The notes under the pieces: generated by a model
Database searches by the model: none
What the model was told of the DNA's origin: nothing
What the model saw: only the letters and a program-made list of their open reading frames with translations
Source of the DNA: G963664115 sp965216035
Lineage (GTDB): Bacteria; Acidobacteriota; Terriglobia; 20CM-2-55-15
Assembly (NCBI GenBank): GCA_965216035.1
Contig: CBDCFM010000014.1
Coordinates: 124,001 to 188,000 of the forward strand
Direction: 5' to 3'
DNA: 64,000 nt
Translations under genes and position numbers: made by a program
Shown here: piece after piece, positions 8,786 to 17,023 of the stretch
Position numbering within the stretch: the first letter of the stretch is position 1
Layout of the letters: every line of letters begins with the position of its first letter

Positions 8786-8908
8786 TCCTCACCTCCCACT
8801 CGCGTGCCTGTTCATCCAGTTCACGCTTCGGGGGAGGCTATCAGGGGTGGGTCCCTTTTCCTCGATCAGAGCCCCGTTTGGTGGGTCCCTTTTACGTTAT
8901 CGAAATCA
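8786..8908 (-). repeat. IS21 terminal region with two internal end repeats
   Basis: GGGTCCCTTTT occurs twice (about 8849 and 8883) in the upstream end of the IS21 fragment, matching the multiple transposase-binding repeats usual at IS21 ends. The second copy is joined directly to the inverted IS6 fragment. Confidence 0.7.
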
Positions 8909-9163
8909 CCGAGGTGTCACACCAGCCGACGCGACAACGGGAGCGGCAGATGCGAGGCTTCAAATCACCCGACCAGGCGCAACGATTCCTGCATGTTCAC
9001 GGTGTCGTTCAGAATCTGTTTCGAGTGGGTCGGCACCGGATCAGGGCCGTCCATCACCGCATGCTGCGAGCCCGATCTTTCACCGTGTGGGCAGCGGTGA
9101 CAGCAGCGTAGGGTGCATCCAACTGGCCTCATTTTGTCTCGAGTGGTTTAACTTGACAGTACC
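8909..9163 (+). mobile_element. 3' fragment of IS6 element, inverted relative to 7510-8300
   Basis: Starts at CCGAGGTGTCACACC and ends with the terminal repeat TTAACTTGACAGTACC. It encodes the last 66 residues of the IS6 transposase from EVSHQPTRQRERQM to the natural stop at 9109-9111, unchanged from the full copy. With the full copy it brackets the IS21 remnant as an inverted pair. Confidence 0.9.
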
Positions 9164-9178
9164 CTTGAAGTAAATGGC

Positions 9179-10435
9179 TCACTCCACAATCGCTTGGTAA
9201 ACAAGGGCGGGAACGAGCTGACGGTTATACCGACGAATTGTGCCCGGTGTCTGGGCCATGAACACGATGACAAGATCTTCCTGCGGATCGACCCAAAAGG
9301 CCGTGCCGTGAGCCCCAGGCCAGTGGAATTCTCCGGGAGATCCCATCGTCCCTCCAGATCCAGTCTCACGTCGGACCGCCACACCCAAACCAAAGCCATA
9401 GCCATCGTCATGAAGGGATGCGTAATTGTGCAATCGACTGAGATCAATCCCGGACAGTACATGATCTGCCGTCATATATTCGACTGTCTTCGTCCCGAGG
9501 ATTCGAACACCGTCCAATGTCCCTTTGTTTAGGAGCATCTGTGCAAAAGCGAGATAATCCAAGGCTGAAGAGGCAAGGCAACCCCCGCCACATTCAAAAT
9601 TTAGCGGAGCATGATCAGTTGTCCTCTGGGGGTCGCCTGTGAGTGGATCGGTAGGTAGTACTTGAGCATGTCTGATCTCCTTGCTAGGTGGAATGCTGAA
9701 AAAGGTATCGATCATCCCAAGAGGTTCAAATATTTCATCCTGTAGATACTCACCAAGCGTCAGTCCAGAAACACGCTCAATTATCAATCCGAGTATGTCC
9801 AATCCGAGGCTGTAGTCCCAGGTTGTACCAGGTTGATGATGAAGAGGAAGATCATGCAGAGTTTGCAAAAATACGGATCCCGTCAAATCCGTATTCAAAG
9901 GTGACACCGCTGGATACAGGCGGTGCAGTGGGCTGCGACCTTGGCCCCGGTAAGTAAACCCAGATGTGTGACGCATCAGATCTCTCACGGTCGGCTGGCG
10001 GGTGGCTGTCTCAGTTCTCAAGCGCTCCCCGTCGATAGCCACGGTTCTGTCAGCGAGTTCGGGAAGGTATTTCTCAACAGGATCATTAACAAGAAGCTCG
10101 CCGCGCTCAAATAGCGATAATGCGCCAACAGACACCACCGGTTTCGTCATTGACCAGATGCTGAAGATTCCATCCTTCGGCATCGGTATTCCCGCAGCCT
10201 TGTCGAGATATCCGAACGCTTCGTAGTAGACAAGCTTGCCTCGGCGGGCAATGGCCACCACAGCACCGGGCATTCGGTCCTGTTCAATCTCTCTCTGCAA
10301 GGCTTCCCCAATTCGCTGTAGGCGCTCGGAAGACATTCCGACTGACTCGGGGGATGCTGTGGGAAGTGGCTGGGCTATGCTGGGTGCAGCAAGTGCGGCG
10401 ACCATCAGAACGAGGCTCATTGCGTGTATTCTCAT
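9179..10435 (-). CDS. Exported serine hydrolase, class C beta-lactamase fold
   Basis: Encodes 418 residues with a signal peptide (to about residue 21, APSIA-QPL). Active-site motifs of the beta-lactamase/esterase EstB superfamily are in place: S95-M-T-K98 (SxxK), Y208-S-L (YxN-like, with Leu for Asn) and H376-G-T (KTG equivalent). The N-terminal ESVGMSSERLQRI is typical for EstB-like exported hydrolases. It is more likely an esterase or peptidase than an antibiotic-degrading enzyme. The 3' end abuts the IS6 fragment but the C-terminus looks complete. A 36-bp element upstream is repeated before the gluconolactonase. Confidence 0.85.
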   Translation of the reverse strand: MRIHAMSLVLMVAALAAPSIAQPLPTASPESVGMSSERLQRIGEALQREIEQDRMPGAVVAIARRGKLVYYEAFGYLDKAAGIPMPKDGIFSIWSMTKPVVSVGALSLFERGELLVNDPVEKYLPELADRTVAIDGERLRTETATRQPTVRDLMRHTSGFTYRGQGRSPLHRLYPAVSPLNTDLTGSVFLQTLHDLPLHHQPGTTWDYSLGLDILGLIIERVSGLTLGEYLQDEIFEPLGMIDTFFSIPPSKEIRHAQVLPTDPLTGDPQRTTDHAPLNFECGGGCLASSALDYLAFAQMLLNKGTLDGVRILGTKTVEYMTADHVLSGIDLSRLHNYASLHDDGYGFGLGVAVRRETGSGGTMGSPGEFHWPGAHGTAFWVDPQEDLVIVFMAQTPGTIRRYNRQLVPALVYQAIVE

Positions 10436-10483
10436 TCGCTCACCTTCCGTTTGATGCTGTTAGGTCCGAAACTCGATTCTCCA

Positions 10484-10522
10484 CTTCCGCTAACCGGATT
10501 TAACAGGACCTGACCCCGTTCT
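10484..10522 (-). repeat. Promoter-proximal repeat, copy 1
   Basis: Read on the minus strand it contains GTCCTGTTAAATCCGGTT followed by AGCGGAAGT. A near-identical copy lies at 11637-11670. Each copy stands upstream of a minus-strand gene (the serine hydrolase at 10435, the gluconolactonase at 11603), so a shared regulatory or upstream-duplication origin is plausible. Confidence 0.7.
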
Positions 10523-10546
10523 TTGGAACTGCACTAGCGGTCCGAA

Positions 10547-11603
10547 CTATGATTCGGGTCCCGGACGCTCACCTTCGGTGTCGAGCCGAATGCGATACAG
10601 GCCAGTGCGAGCAGTCATATACAAATTGTGGCCGTCGTCGCCCCACGCGAAGGTTGGCAGGCAACTCGGTCGGCTGGATGGTTCCCAGATGCGTACCGTC
10701 CGAGGCGAAGACCCAGACACCGCCCGGACCGGTAGCAAAGATATTTCCAGAAACGTCGATCTTCATCCCATCGGGGTTACCCTGGGCCTCGATGCTTGTC
10801 ACGTCGTAGAAGACACGAGGGTTTGACACACCATTCTCGTTGAGATCGTATGCCATCCAGACCGACTCCTCCGCGTCGGCGTTGGCCACATACAGCGTCG
10901 ATTCGTCTGGCGACAGCGCGATGCCGTTCGGACGTATTTGCTCGCGATAGAGGAGCTCAAGCTCACCCGATGGCCACAGTCGATAGACCCCGTTGAAGTC
11001 GAGCTCACGGAGCGGTGAATCATCTAACCCCTCTAAGCCGTTCGGTGGATCAGTGAAGTACAACGAACCGTCCGACCCGAAGAGCAAATCGTTCGGGCTA
11101 TTCAACTGGTCACCCTCATAGTTATCGGCCAGCACCGTCCGGCTGCCATCCTCTTCGAGCCGAGACACTCGGCGATAACCCTCCTCGGCGATGACGCGCC
11201 GTCCTTCGGGATCGAGCGTCAGCCCGTTGGAGCCCCTGACCCCACGTAGTCCCTCCATGTCACCTTCGTAGACGGGCCGCATGAAAACACTCGCCCCGTC
11301 TGTCTCGGTCCACTGGTAGATCGTATTGGTGCGAGTGTCCGAGAAGAGCAGGCGGGACTCACGGCTCAGCCAGACGGGTCCTTCGGTGAATACGAAACCA
11401 TCGGACAACTTCTCGATCGTCACGCCGGCGGGCACTAGCGCATCGAATCGTGGATCGACACGGAGCACGGATCCTGCACCTGCAGAGACGGGCCGGTTCT
11501 CGGCAGCTGGCGTGACTGCCTCCGCTGGCAGCCCGACCTCCGGTGATTCACACGCCACGACAACGACGCACGCGATGACGAGCCCTAAAACGAATCGATT
11601 CAT
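10547..11603 (-). pseudogene. SMP-30/gluconolactonase-like lipoprotein, 3' frameshift
   Basis: Begins MNRFVLGLVIACVVVVAC, a lipoprotein signal with the lipid-accepting Cys at residue 18. The SMP-30/LRE beta-propeller follows: GFVFTEGPVWL, NGLTLDPEGRRV, SPNDLLFGSDGSLYFTDP, NGIALSPDESTLYV and DGMKIDVSGNIFATG. Near 10649 one extra base shifts the frame. The current frame runs to 10569 with a nonsense tail, while the correct frame resumes as AWGDDGHNLYMTARTGLY and ends at 10547. It acts on sugar lactones or related esters if functional. The lesion may be a real mutation or an assembly error. Confidence 0.82.
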
Positions 11604-11636
11604 ATTAGTTCTGCAATTGGTGCAATCTAGCTCAAC

Positions 11637-11672
11637 TTCCGCCAACCGGATTTAACAGGACTTGACCTCGGA
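11637..11672 (-). repeat. Promoter-proximal repeat, copy 2
   Basis: Second copy of the element at 10484-10522, upstream of the gluconolactonase and just downstream of the first kinase tail. A related junction follows the tail at 14001-14040. Confidence 0.65.
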
Positions 11673-11674
11673 AA

Positions 11675-11945
11675 TCAGGGGATCGGCACCCGTTCCTTCA
11701 GTTCCTCGAACCAGTTCAGGACGATGTTGATTTGGATCGCTCCAGAATCGGCATCGGCCTCAGAGAAAGAACTCACAACCAGAAAACGCTGCCCGTCCAC
11801 GCTGAAGTCGTAGTTTCTTGTCAAGCCGTTCTCTAGATTGGCACCCACCTCCGACTCTAAAAACAACAGTGTGGGATTGGTCTGCGTGAGTATCGACTCG
11901 GTCGTGATCTCTATGGCCTCAAGCCTGTTATTTCCGGGCTGGAAT
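11675..11945 (-). pseudogene. Kinase-TolB C-terminal tail (unit 1)
   Basis: The open part at 11675-11866 reads NYDFSVDGQRFLVVSSF and ends INIVLNWFEELKERVPIP before the stop. This is the C-terminal PD40 strand and final helix of the kinase-TolB family whose intact member is at 52097-54889. It starts immediately after the stop of the RidA gene and has no kinase in front of it. It is a gene end without its gene. Confidence 0.8.
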
Positions 11946-11946
11946 A

Positions 11947-12459
11947 TCAGTTGGACAAGACGGCGACGGCCTCGACCTCCAGAACGAAGCGAGGATCGGT
12001 TGCGAGCCGGACGATCTCCACGGTAGTGCTCGCGGGCCGATGGTCCTCGCCCCAGTAGCGGTTCATGACGGCGTTGATTGCATCCTGATTTGCCTCGATG
12101 TCGACGGTGAAACGTGTCACCTGAATGATGTCGGTGAGCTCGCCGCCCGCAGCCTCTATCGTCCTCTGCAACCCCTCCATGACGGCCTCGGCTTGAGCCG
12201 TAGCGCTGAAGTCCAGGTGATCGAACTCCGAGGGTATGTGAGGATGGCTGTGCGGAACCGGCGCGGCCGTAATCCCCGACAGGAACACGATGTTTCCAGA
12301 GGCCACTCGAATGGCGGACGTAAACGGCATATTCGCTCCGGCCGCCGGCTCCGTGCCTGGCAGGTGAATGTATTCGAAACTTGGTCCTGGGCTGCAGCCT
12401 GCGAGTAATAAAACGATTATGGTGCCCGGCAACATGCGGACTGGGAAACGGTACTTCAT
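11947..12459 (-). CDS. RidA/YjgF-family lipoprotein, copy 1
   Basis: Encodes 170 residues. The lipoprotein signal ends LLLAGC with Cys22 as the lipidated residue, so the protein is probably membrane anchored on the periplasmic side. That is unusual for RidA enamine/imine deaminases, which are normally cytosolic. The RidA core is seen as GNIVFLSGITAAP, ATAQAEAVMEGLQRTIEAAG, DIIQVTRFTVDI and the C-terminal PASTTVEIVRLATDPRFVLEVEAVAVL. Arg and Glu in the last segment occupy the substrate-binding region. It lies between a kinase head and a kinase tail, and a near-identical copy is at 57194-57706. Confidence 0.85.
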   Translation of the reverse strand: MKYRFPVRMLPGTIIVLLLAGCSPGPSFEYIHLPGTEPAAGANMPFTSAIRVASGNIVFLSGITAAPVPHSHPHIPSEFDHLDFSATAQAEAVMEGLQRTIEAAGGELTDIIQVTRFTVDIEANQDAINAVMNRYWGEDHRPASTTVEIVRLATDPRFVLEVEAVAVLSN

Positions 12460-12565
12460 CGCTAGTTCTCCTGAGGTGTCGGTGCGGTGTTAGATTTTGT
12501 AGCCGGAAACAGGCCGCTAGTCCTCGGTGCCTTATCCGCCTGCAGCGCCCGAAATGGCGTGTCGC

Positions 12566-12661
12566 TCAAGGGCTCGACGAGTCACGCCACACTTCACCCA
12601 TTCCACCCTTGCCAAGGAGAGTGACGATCTTGTAATGGCCGAGTTGTGTGCCGGGTTTCAT
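12566..12661 (-). pseudogene. Kinase N-terminal head (unit 1), 31 codons
   Basis: Reads MKPGTQLGHYKIVTLLGKGG then MGEVWR and soon stops. This is the first glycine-rich loop (GKGGMGEV) of the serine/threonine kinase family with no catalytic lobe. It lies upstream of RidA on the same strand. Unlike other heads, its upstream promoter is not well conserved. A homologous head precedes the second RidA copy. Confidence 0.75.
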
Positions 12662-12758
12662 GGTCGGTGGCTTGTTAGGTCAGGACTTAGATCGCTGGGG
12701 GCAGTCTAGCAAATGGGGTGGACAGGGAGGCAATGAATTCTCACTGGGCGAGAAGCGG

Positions 12759-14000
12759 TGCCGGCTCAACCGGTCGATGCAACACAAGCGTTAAATCGTT
12801 CAGCCGGAGTTTCAAACCCCAACGTCTGGCGGGAGCGTTCGTTAAGTCTCCGGGCAATGAAGTCCAGCTGTTCCTGTGAGTGTACAGACAAGTCCGTTCC
12901 TTTCGGGAAGTAATACCGCAACAGACCATTGGTGTTTTCGTTCGAGCCGCGTTGCCATGGACTCTGTGGATCACAGAAGTAGACGTCAATCTTCGTGGCC
13001 AGAGTGAAGCGCTTGTGATCGGCCATTTCCCGACCGCGATCCCAGGTCAGCGATTTGTACAGTTCTGTCGGTAGCTCTCTGGCGTGCTCGATGAGCGCCG
13101 AGATGACCGTCTCTGTTTCCTTGCTCGACACCTTCACTAACATCACGTAGCGCGAGTGACGTTCGACCAATGTGGCGATGTGGGTGTTCTTAGATCCAGC
13201 CAGTAGGTCTCCCTCCCAGTGACCGGGCACGGCACGATCTTCGACTGAGGCCGGACGCTCACGGATCGATACCATATCGGCGAGTTGCCCTTTACCGTGG
13301 CCTTTCCGGGTCGCATGTTGGGATCGACGGATCGATCGCTTTGAACGCAAACACAGAGTCAGTTCTTTCTTTAGAGCCCCGCGGGCCTGGATGAAAAGGC
13401 TGCGATAGATAATCTCGTGCGACACGTGAAGCGACTCGTCTTCCGGATAGGTGTGCTTCAGCCACCCGGCGATCTGTTGAGGCGACCAGTCCAGGCGGAG
13501 CTTGTCTTCGACCAGCTGCCGTAGCCGGAGACATTGGGCCAGGCGGCATGGCTTCGGACGGCGTGCCCTGTCCCACGCCCGCTGATCGGCTTCCAACGCT
13601 CGATAGTTATCATAGCCGCCATTGCGACCGATTTCCCGACTCAGTGTCGACGGTGAGCGACCCAGCGCCATGGCCATCGACCGAATCGACTTCTTCGCCG
13701 CAATACCCCTGGAAATCTCTTCACGCTCGATCAGAGTTAGGGCCCGGGATGAACGGCAACGGGGCCGCGGACGGATGCCGCCATACACGGCCAGTTGGCG
13801 ATGAATCGACGTCCCCCCTCTGTCCAGTACACGACCGATCGCTTTGGTGGACTCCCCCCGCTGCCACCGATCCCATATCTCGACCAGCTCCGTGGTTGTG
13901 AACCACCGGCGCTTCCTCATCCGTCGCTTCTTTCTTTTCTTCGGCATACACTTCACCTCGCTTCCTATGTGAAGTGTTGCATCGACCTATTGAGACCACA
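12759..14000 (-). mobile_element. IS30-family insertion sequence, copy A
   Basis: A 1242-bp element with inverted ends. Read on its own strand it starts TGTGGTCTCAATAGGTCG and ends with the complement of TGCCGGCTCAACCGGTCG, each end followed inward by ATGCAACAC. It is flanked by GG on both sides, consistent with the 2-bp duplication of IS30. It is the same length as copy C at 55766-57007. Confidence 0.93.
12766..13956 (-). CDS. IS30-family transposase, copy A
   Basis: Encodes 396 residues, intact. The basic N-terminus (KKRKKRRMRKRRWFT) and helix-turn-helix regions (TELVEIWDRWQRGESTKAIG; LTLIEREEISRGIA) are followed by the DDE core: GHWEGDLLAGSKNTHIATLV (first Asp), SLTWDRGREMADH (second Asp) and SPWQRGSNENTNGLLRYYFP (Glu). 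It differs from copy C by one visible residue (Ser versus Pro in LNERxRQTLG). Confidence 0.95.
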   Translation of the reverse strand: MKCMPKKRKKRRMRKRRWFTTTELVEIWDRWQRGESTKAIGRVLDRGGTSIHRQLAVYGGIRPRPRCRSSRALTLIEREEISRGIAAKKSIRSMAMALGRSPSTLSREIGRNGGYDNYRALEADQRAWDRARRPKPCRLAQCLRLRQLVEDKLRLDWSPQQIAGWLKHTYPEDESLHVSHEIIYRSLFIQARGALKKELTLCLRSKRSIRRSQHATRKGHGKGQLADMVSIRERPASVEDRAVPGHWEGDLLAGSKNTHIATLVERHSRYVMLVKVSSKETETVISALIEHARELPTELYKSLTWDRGREMADHKRFTLATKIDVYFCDPQSPWQRGSNENTNGLLRYYFPKGTDLSVHSQEQLDFIARRLNERSRQTLGFETPAERFNACVASTG

Positions 14001-14058
14001 GGATTTCTCGGGACTTGACCTCAGAAATCAGGGGATCGGCACCCGTTCTTTCAGTTCC
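14001..14058 (-). pseudogene. Kinase C-terminal tail fragment after SnoaL gene
   Basis: Read on the minus strand this encodes ELKERVPIP and its stop, then continues into the same downstream sequence as the tail at 11660-11710. It begins at the stop codon of the SnoaL gene (CCGAACTAG runs into GGAACTGAAAGAACGG), so cargo and tail are joined without spacer. Confidence 0.7.
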
Positions 14059-14427
14059 CTAGTTCGGCAGTTTCGTGAAGTAGGTAAGTCGTTCTGAGAT
14101 GACACAACTGGCATTGGCTTTGATCAGGCCGCTACCCTTAATCGAAGTGCCGGGAATCTCCCACCAGCACCAACCGGTAAGAACGCCGTCTTGTTCGTGT
14201 GTGACAACTTCGGTGATTGTCATAAACGGTTCGCTGGATGTGCTACCACGCGCTGAGGCCACGATCTCTTTGAGTCCGCCCATATAGTCCACAAACCCCG
14301 CCTTGGTGATCTCTCCGGCGTTTGGATCGTCCAACACATAATCATCGGCCAACGAACCTACAATGGCGTCGGCGTCTCCGGCACGCCAACCTTCGGCGTA
14401 TTTTCCAAGGTAATCCGCTGCATCCAT
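14059..14427 (-). CDS. SnoaL-like (NTF2 fold) protein
   Basis: Encodes 122 residues from the ATG preceded by GGAGGGAG. Motifs DYLGKYAEGWRAGDADAIVG and LADDYVLDDPNAGEITKAGF, then GFVDYMGGLKEIV, are typical of SnoaL-like proteins with an NTF2 cone fold that bind or modify small molecules. No catalytic His/Asp pair is obvious. The gene lies between two kinase tails (14001-14058 and 14460-14522) and between inverted IS30 copies. Confidence 0.75.
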   Translation of the reverse strand: MDAADYLGKYAEGWRAGDADAIVGSLADDYVLDDPNAGEITKAGFVDYMGGLKEIVASARGSTSSEPFMTITEVVTHEQDGVLTGWCWWEIPGTSIKGSGLIKANASCVISERLTYFTKLPN

Positions 14428-14459
14428 AATCAGTTCTCCCTCCACTTAATGCGTGACGA

Positions 14460-14522
14460 CCTACCGCACCGGCACCCGTTCCTTCAGTTCTTCGAACCAG
14501 TTCAGGACGATGTTGATTTGGG
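14460..14522 (-). pseudogene. Kinase C-terminal tail fragment upstream of SnoaL gene
   Basis: On the minus strand this reads QINIVLNWFEELKERVPVR without a usable kinase body. It is one of about a dozen dispersed copies of this terminal segment. Here it separates the slipin operon from the SnoaL gene. Confidence 0.75.
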
Positions 14523-14570
14523 GGCGTGAGAGTTCGCTATCTTTTGAGGCTCCTCCGCACCTGCGGCCTA

Positions 14571-15428
14571 CTAGCTCCCACCGCCATCCGTTGTCCGGCC
14601 ACCGACAAAGGACTGGAGCATGCTGGTGAACTCCATGGGGAAGATGAACTTGGTGGCAGCACCTTCTCCGAGTTGCTTCAGCGTCTCAAAATATTGCAGG
14701 CTCATGGTCCGGGCGTCCACGGTCCGGGCAACTGTGTTGATCTGAGTGAGGGCGTTGCTGAACCCTTCCGCGTTCAGGATAGCGGCCTGGCGAGTCCCCT
14801 CAGCACGGAGCATGGCGGCCTGCCGCTCACCCTCAGCTTTAAGGATGGCTCCCTGCTTCTCCCCCTCGGCCCGATTTATCTGGGCCTGGCGTTGTCCTTC
14901 CGACTCGGTGATATCGGCCGTCTTGATGGCCTCCGCCGACTTCTCCCTCTCCATGGCGGTCTTCACCCCCTCGGGTGGGTCGATCTCGTTGATTGCGGCC
15001 CCGCGCACCTTGACCCCCCAGCGGCCGGTATTTTCGTCCAGTGCCATCTGGAGCCGACTTTGTATCTGCTCCCGTTCGCCTAGCGCCTCGGCCAGAGTTA
15101 TATTGCCAATGATGGACCTGAGTTCCGCCACGGCCAGGTTCCTCACCGCCAGTCGGTGGTCCGCCACCTCGAGGACCGATTTCTCCGCCTGGTCCGGTAG
15201 GACGCGGTAGTAGAGCACAAAGTCCATGTCCACCACCACGTTGTCCTTGGTGATGTACTGCTGAGTTGGCACTCGCTCCGGCACCTCGCGGGTGTCTACG
15301 ACCTTGCCGTAATAGAAGAAAGGTACAAGGAAATGAAACCCGGCGCCTTTGAGACTCCCCGTGTACTTGCCCAGGGAAAACACCACCATTTTCTCGTACT
15401 GTTTGACGATCACTATGCCTGTTGCCAT
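14571..15428 (-). CDS. SPFH/stomatin-like protein (slipin)
   Basis: Encodes 285 residues. The start IVIVKQYEKMVVFSLGKYTG and GAGFHFLVPFFYYGKVVDTREV is the SPFH domain opening. YITKDNVVVDMDFVLYYRV and AVAELRSIIGNITLAEALGERE are classic slipin motifs, followed by an Ala/Glu-rich coiled coil (about 155-235). It lacks an obvious N-terminal transmembrane helix, so the family's usual anchor is missing or annotated short. It lies 78 bases downstream of NfeD, the conserved prokaryotic slipin-STOPP pair thought to organise membrane microdomains and regulated proteolysis. Confidence 0.88.
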   Translation of the reverse strand: MATGIVIVKQYEKMVVFSLGKYTGSLKGAGFHFLVPFFYYGKVVDTREVPERVPTQQYITKDNVVVDMDFVLYYRVLPDQAEKSVLEVADHRLAVRNLAVAELRSIIGNITLAEALGEREQIQSRLQMALDENTGRWGVKVRGAAINEIDPPEGVKTAMEREKSAEAIKTADITESEGQRQAQINRAEGEKQGAILKAEGERQAAMLRAEGTRQAAILNAEGFSNALTQINTVARTVDARTMSLQYFETLKQLGEGAATKFIFPMEFTSMLQSFVGGRTTDGGGS

Positions 15429-15506
15429 CGTAAACCTCCTGAATTTTCTGCACTCGTAAGCTCATCATTCCACCGTACGCCTCTCCCCATGGGTTGTCTC
15501 CCGAGG

Positions 15507-16864
15507 CTACTGAGCTGGTTCTATAGGTTGGCCACTCTGCTCTGGCCGCATCACGGTCAGAATGATACCCTCTACCTTCACCACCTCTACCTTTTCTCCA
15601 GCACGTATGCGGTCGCTGCCCTGGGCCACTGCAGTCCAAATCTCGTTTTCCAGGCGCACTGTGCCCCTGGGGACAAGATCGGTGGCCACCTCCGCCATTT
15701 GGCCCACCAGGCCAGCCACACCTCGGTCGAGCGGCCCTCTTCGCGACCGTATCATGGTGGTGACCACCCACCCTCCACCACCACTCAGCACCAGCGCCGT
15801 GGACACCAGGAACCACAGGCTCACACCTATACGCGGCATAGTGGGCGATGGCGCACCCGTATGGAAGAATAAGAAAACCCCTCCCAAGATGAAGCTAACG
15901 ATGGCCCCCACACCCAGGACGCCAAAGCCCGCCACGTAGACCTCCAGCACCGCCAGGGCCACCGCCAGGAGAATGAGCACCACACCTGCCCAGTTGACCG
16001 GCAGGTTCCCCAGGGTGACGAAGGAGAGAATCAAGAGGATGACTCCCGTGACTCCCGGCACGATCAGACCTGGGTGCAGCAACTCCACAAAGATGCCCAG
16101 ACTGCCCAGAGACAGGAGAAGAAAGGATACATTGGGATCGGAGAGGAAGCGCAGGAATCGCTCGACCAGGCTCATCTCCAATGTCCGCATTACCACTCCT
16201 TGCGTTTCCAGTACCTGGCGTGGGCCACCGGGAGGCTGTACCATAGCCTCCCGCCCGTGGAGCTGCGCCAGAAGGTCATCCAGGTCACCAGCTACAAAGT
16301 CCACCATGCCGGACTCCACCGCCTCTTCGCCGGTGAAAGACAGCGCCTGAAGCACAGTCGCCTCCAGCTTCTCCTGGTTCCGGCCCCGCAGCTCTGCGAT
16401 GGCCCTCATCTCGGCAGCGGCATCGTTGGTGGCCTTGGACTGGAGGGTCTCTGGAAGCTCCTCGCCGCCACCACCGACAGGGCTGGCCGCACCGATGTTG
16501 GTGCCCGGCGCCATCACGGCAAAGGTAGCGGCGGCAGTTATAAAGGTACCCGCCGAGGCGGCCCTTGCCCCGCGGGGGGCTACGTACACCACCGACGGCA
16601 GCTCGGCGTTGAGCAAGTGCTGGGTAATGTTCCTCGTGGAATCTAGAAGGCCACCGGGGGTATCCAACTGAACTATGATCAGACCGGCACCCTGCTCCTC
16701 GGCCTGCTCCACACCTCGGGCAATGAATCCCTCAGTAACGGGGCTGGTGATGCCATCCACCTCCAGGAGCAGGACGTGGCGCTGCTGCGCCTCGGCAACA
16801 CTCAGCAATCCCCGGCTATGGCCACAGCCAATAGCAACCCCACCAGCAGGCGAAGCTTACCCAT
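15507..16864 (-). pseudogene. NfeD/STOPP membrane serine protease, frameshift in signal peptide
   Basis: The main frame (15507-16808, 433 residues) holds the ClpP-like protease with Ser85 in ARAASAGTF and Lys125 in LQSKATND, the Ser-Lys dyad spacing of STOPP proteases. Transmembrane helices follow (about 225-330) and the C-terminal NfeD OB-fold ends TVRLENEIW to EKVEVVKVEG. The likely true start is an ATG at 16864 with a ribosome site (GCAGGTGGT), encoding MGKLRLLVGLLLAVAIAG, a signal peptide. It is out of frame with the rest by one base near 16808-16815. The gene is either mildly damaged or a sequencing indel is present. It pairs with the slipin downstream. Confidence 0.85.
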
Positions 16865-17023
16865 ACCACCTGCACCTATCTGTGCGGCGATCTGGTACGG
16901 GCCCGAGTTGTGTGCCTGCTATGAGGGCCATCACTTTCGCTGTCTGTTTCAAGAGAAAAACTCGATAAATCTAATCACAGGAAGGGATTGGGAACAAATA
17001 GAATCTCAAGTCCCGAGAAACGC
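16865..17023. other. Intergenic region upstream of NfeD and before IS30 copy B
   Basis: No gene. Its last 20 bases (TCAAGTCCCGAGAAA) repeat, inverted, the DNA flanking IS30 copy A at 14004-14020. Confidence 0.6.

Noticed and set aside
14839..15816. 325-codon open frame antiphase to the slipin and NfeD genes
   Set aside because: Gly/Arg-rich shadow frame of two well-supported genes; no start signal or domain.
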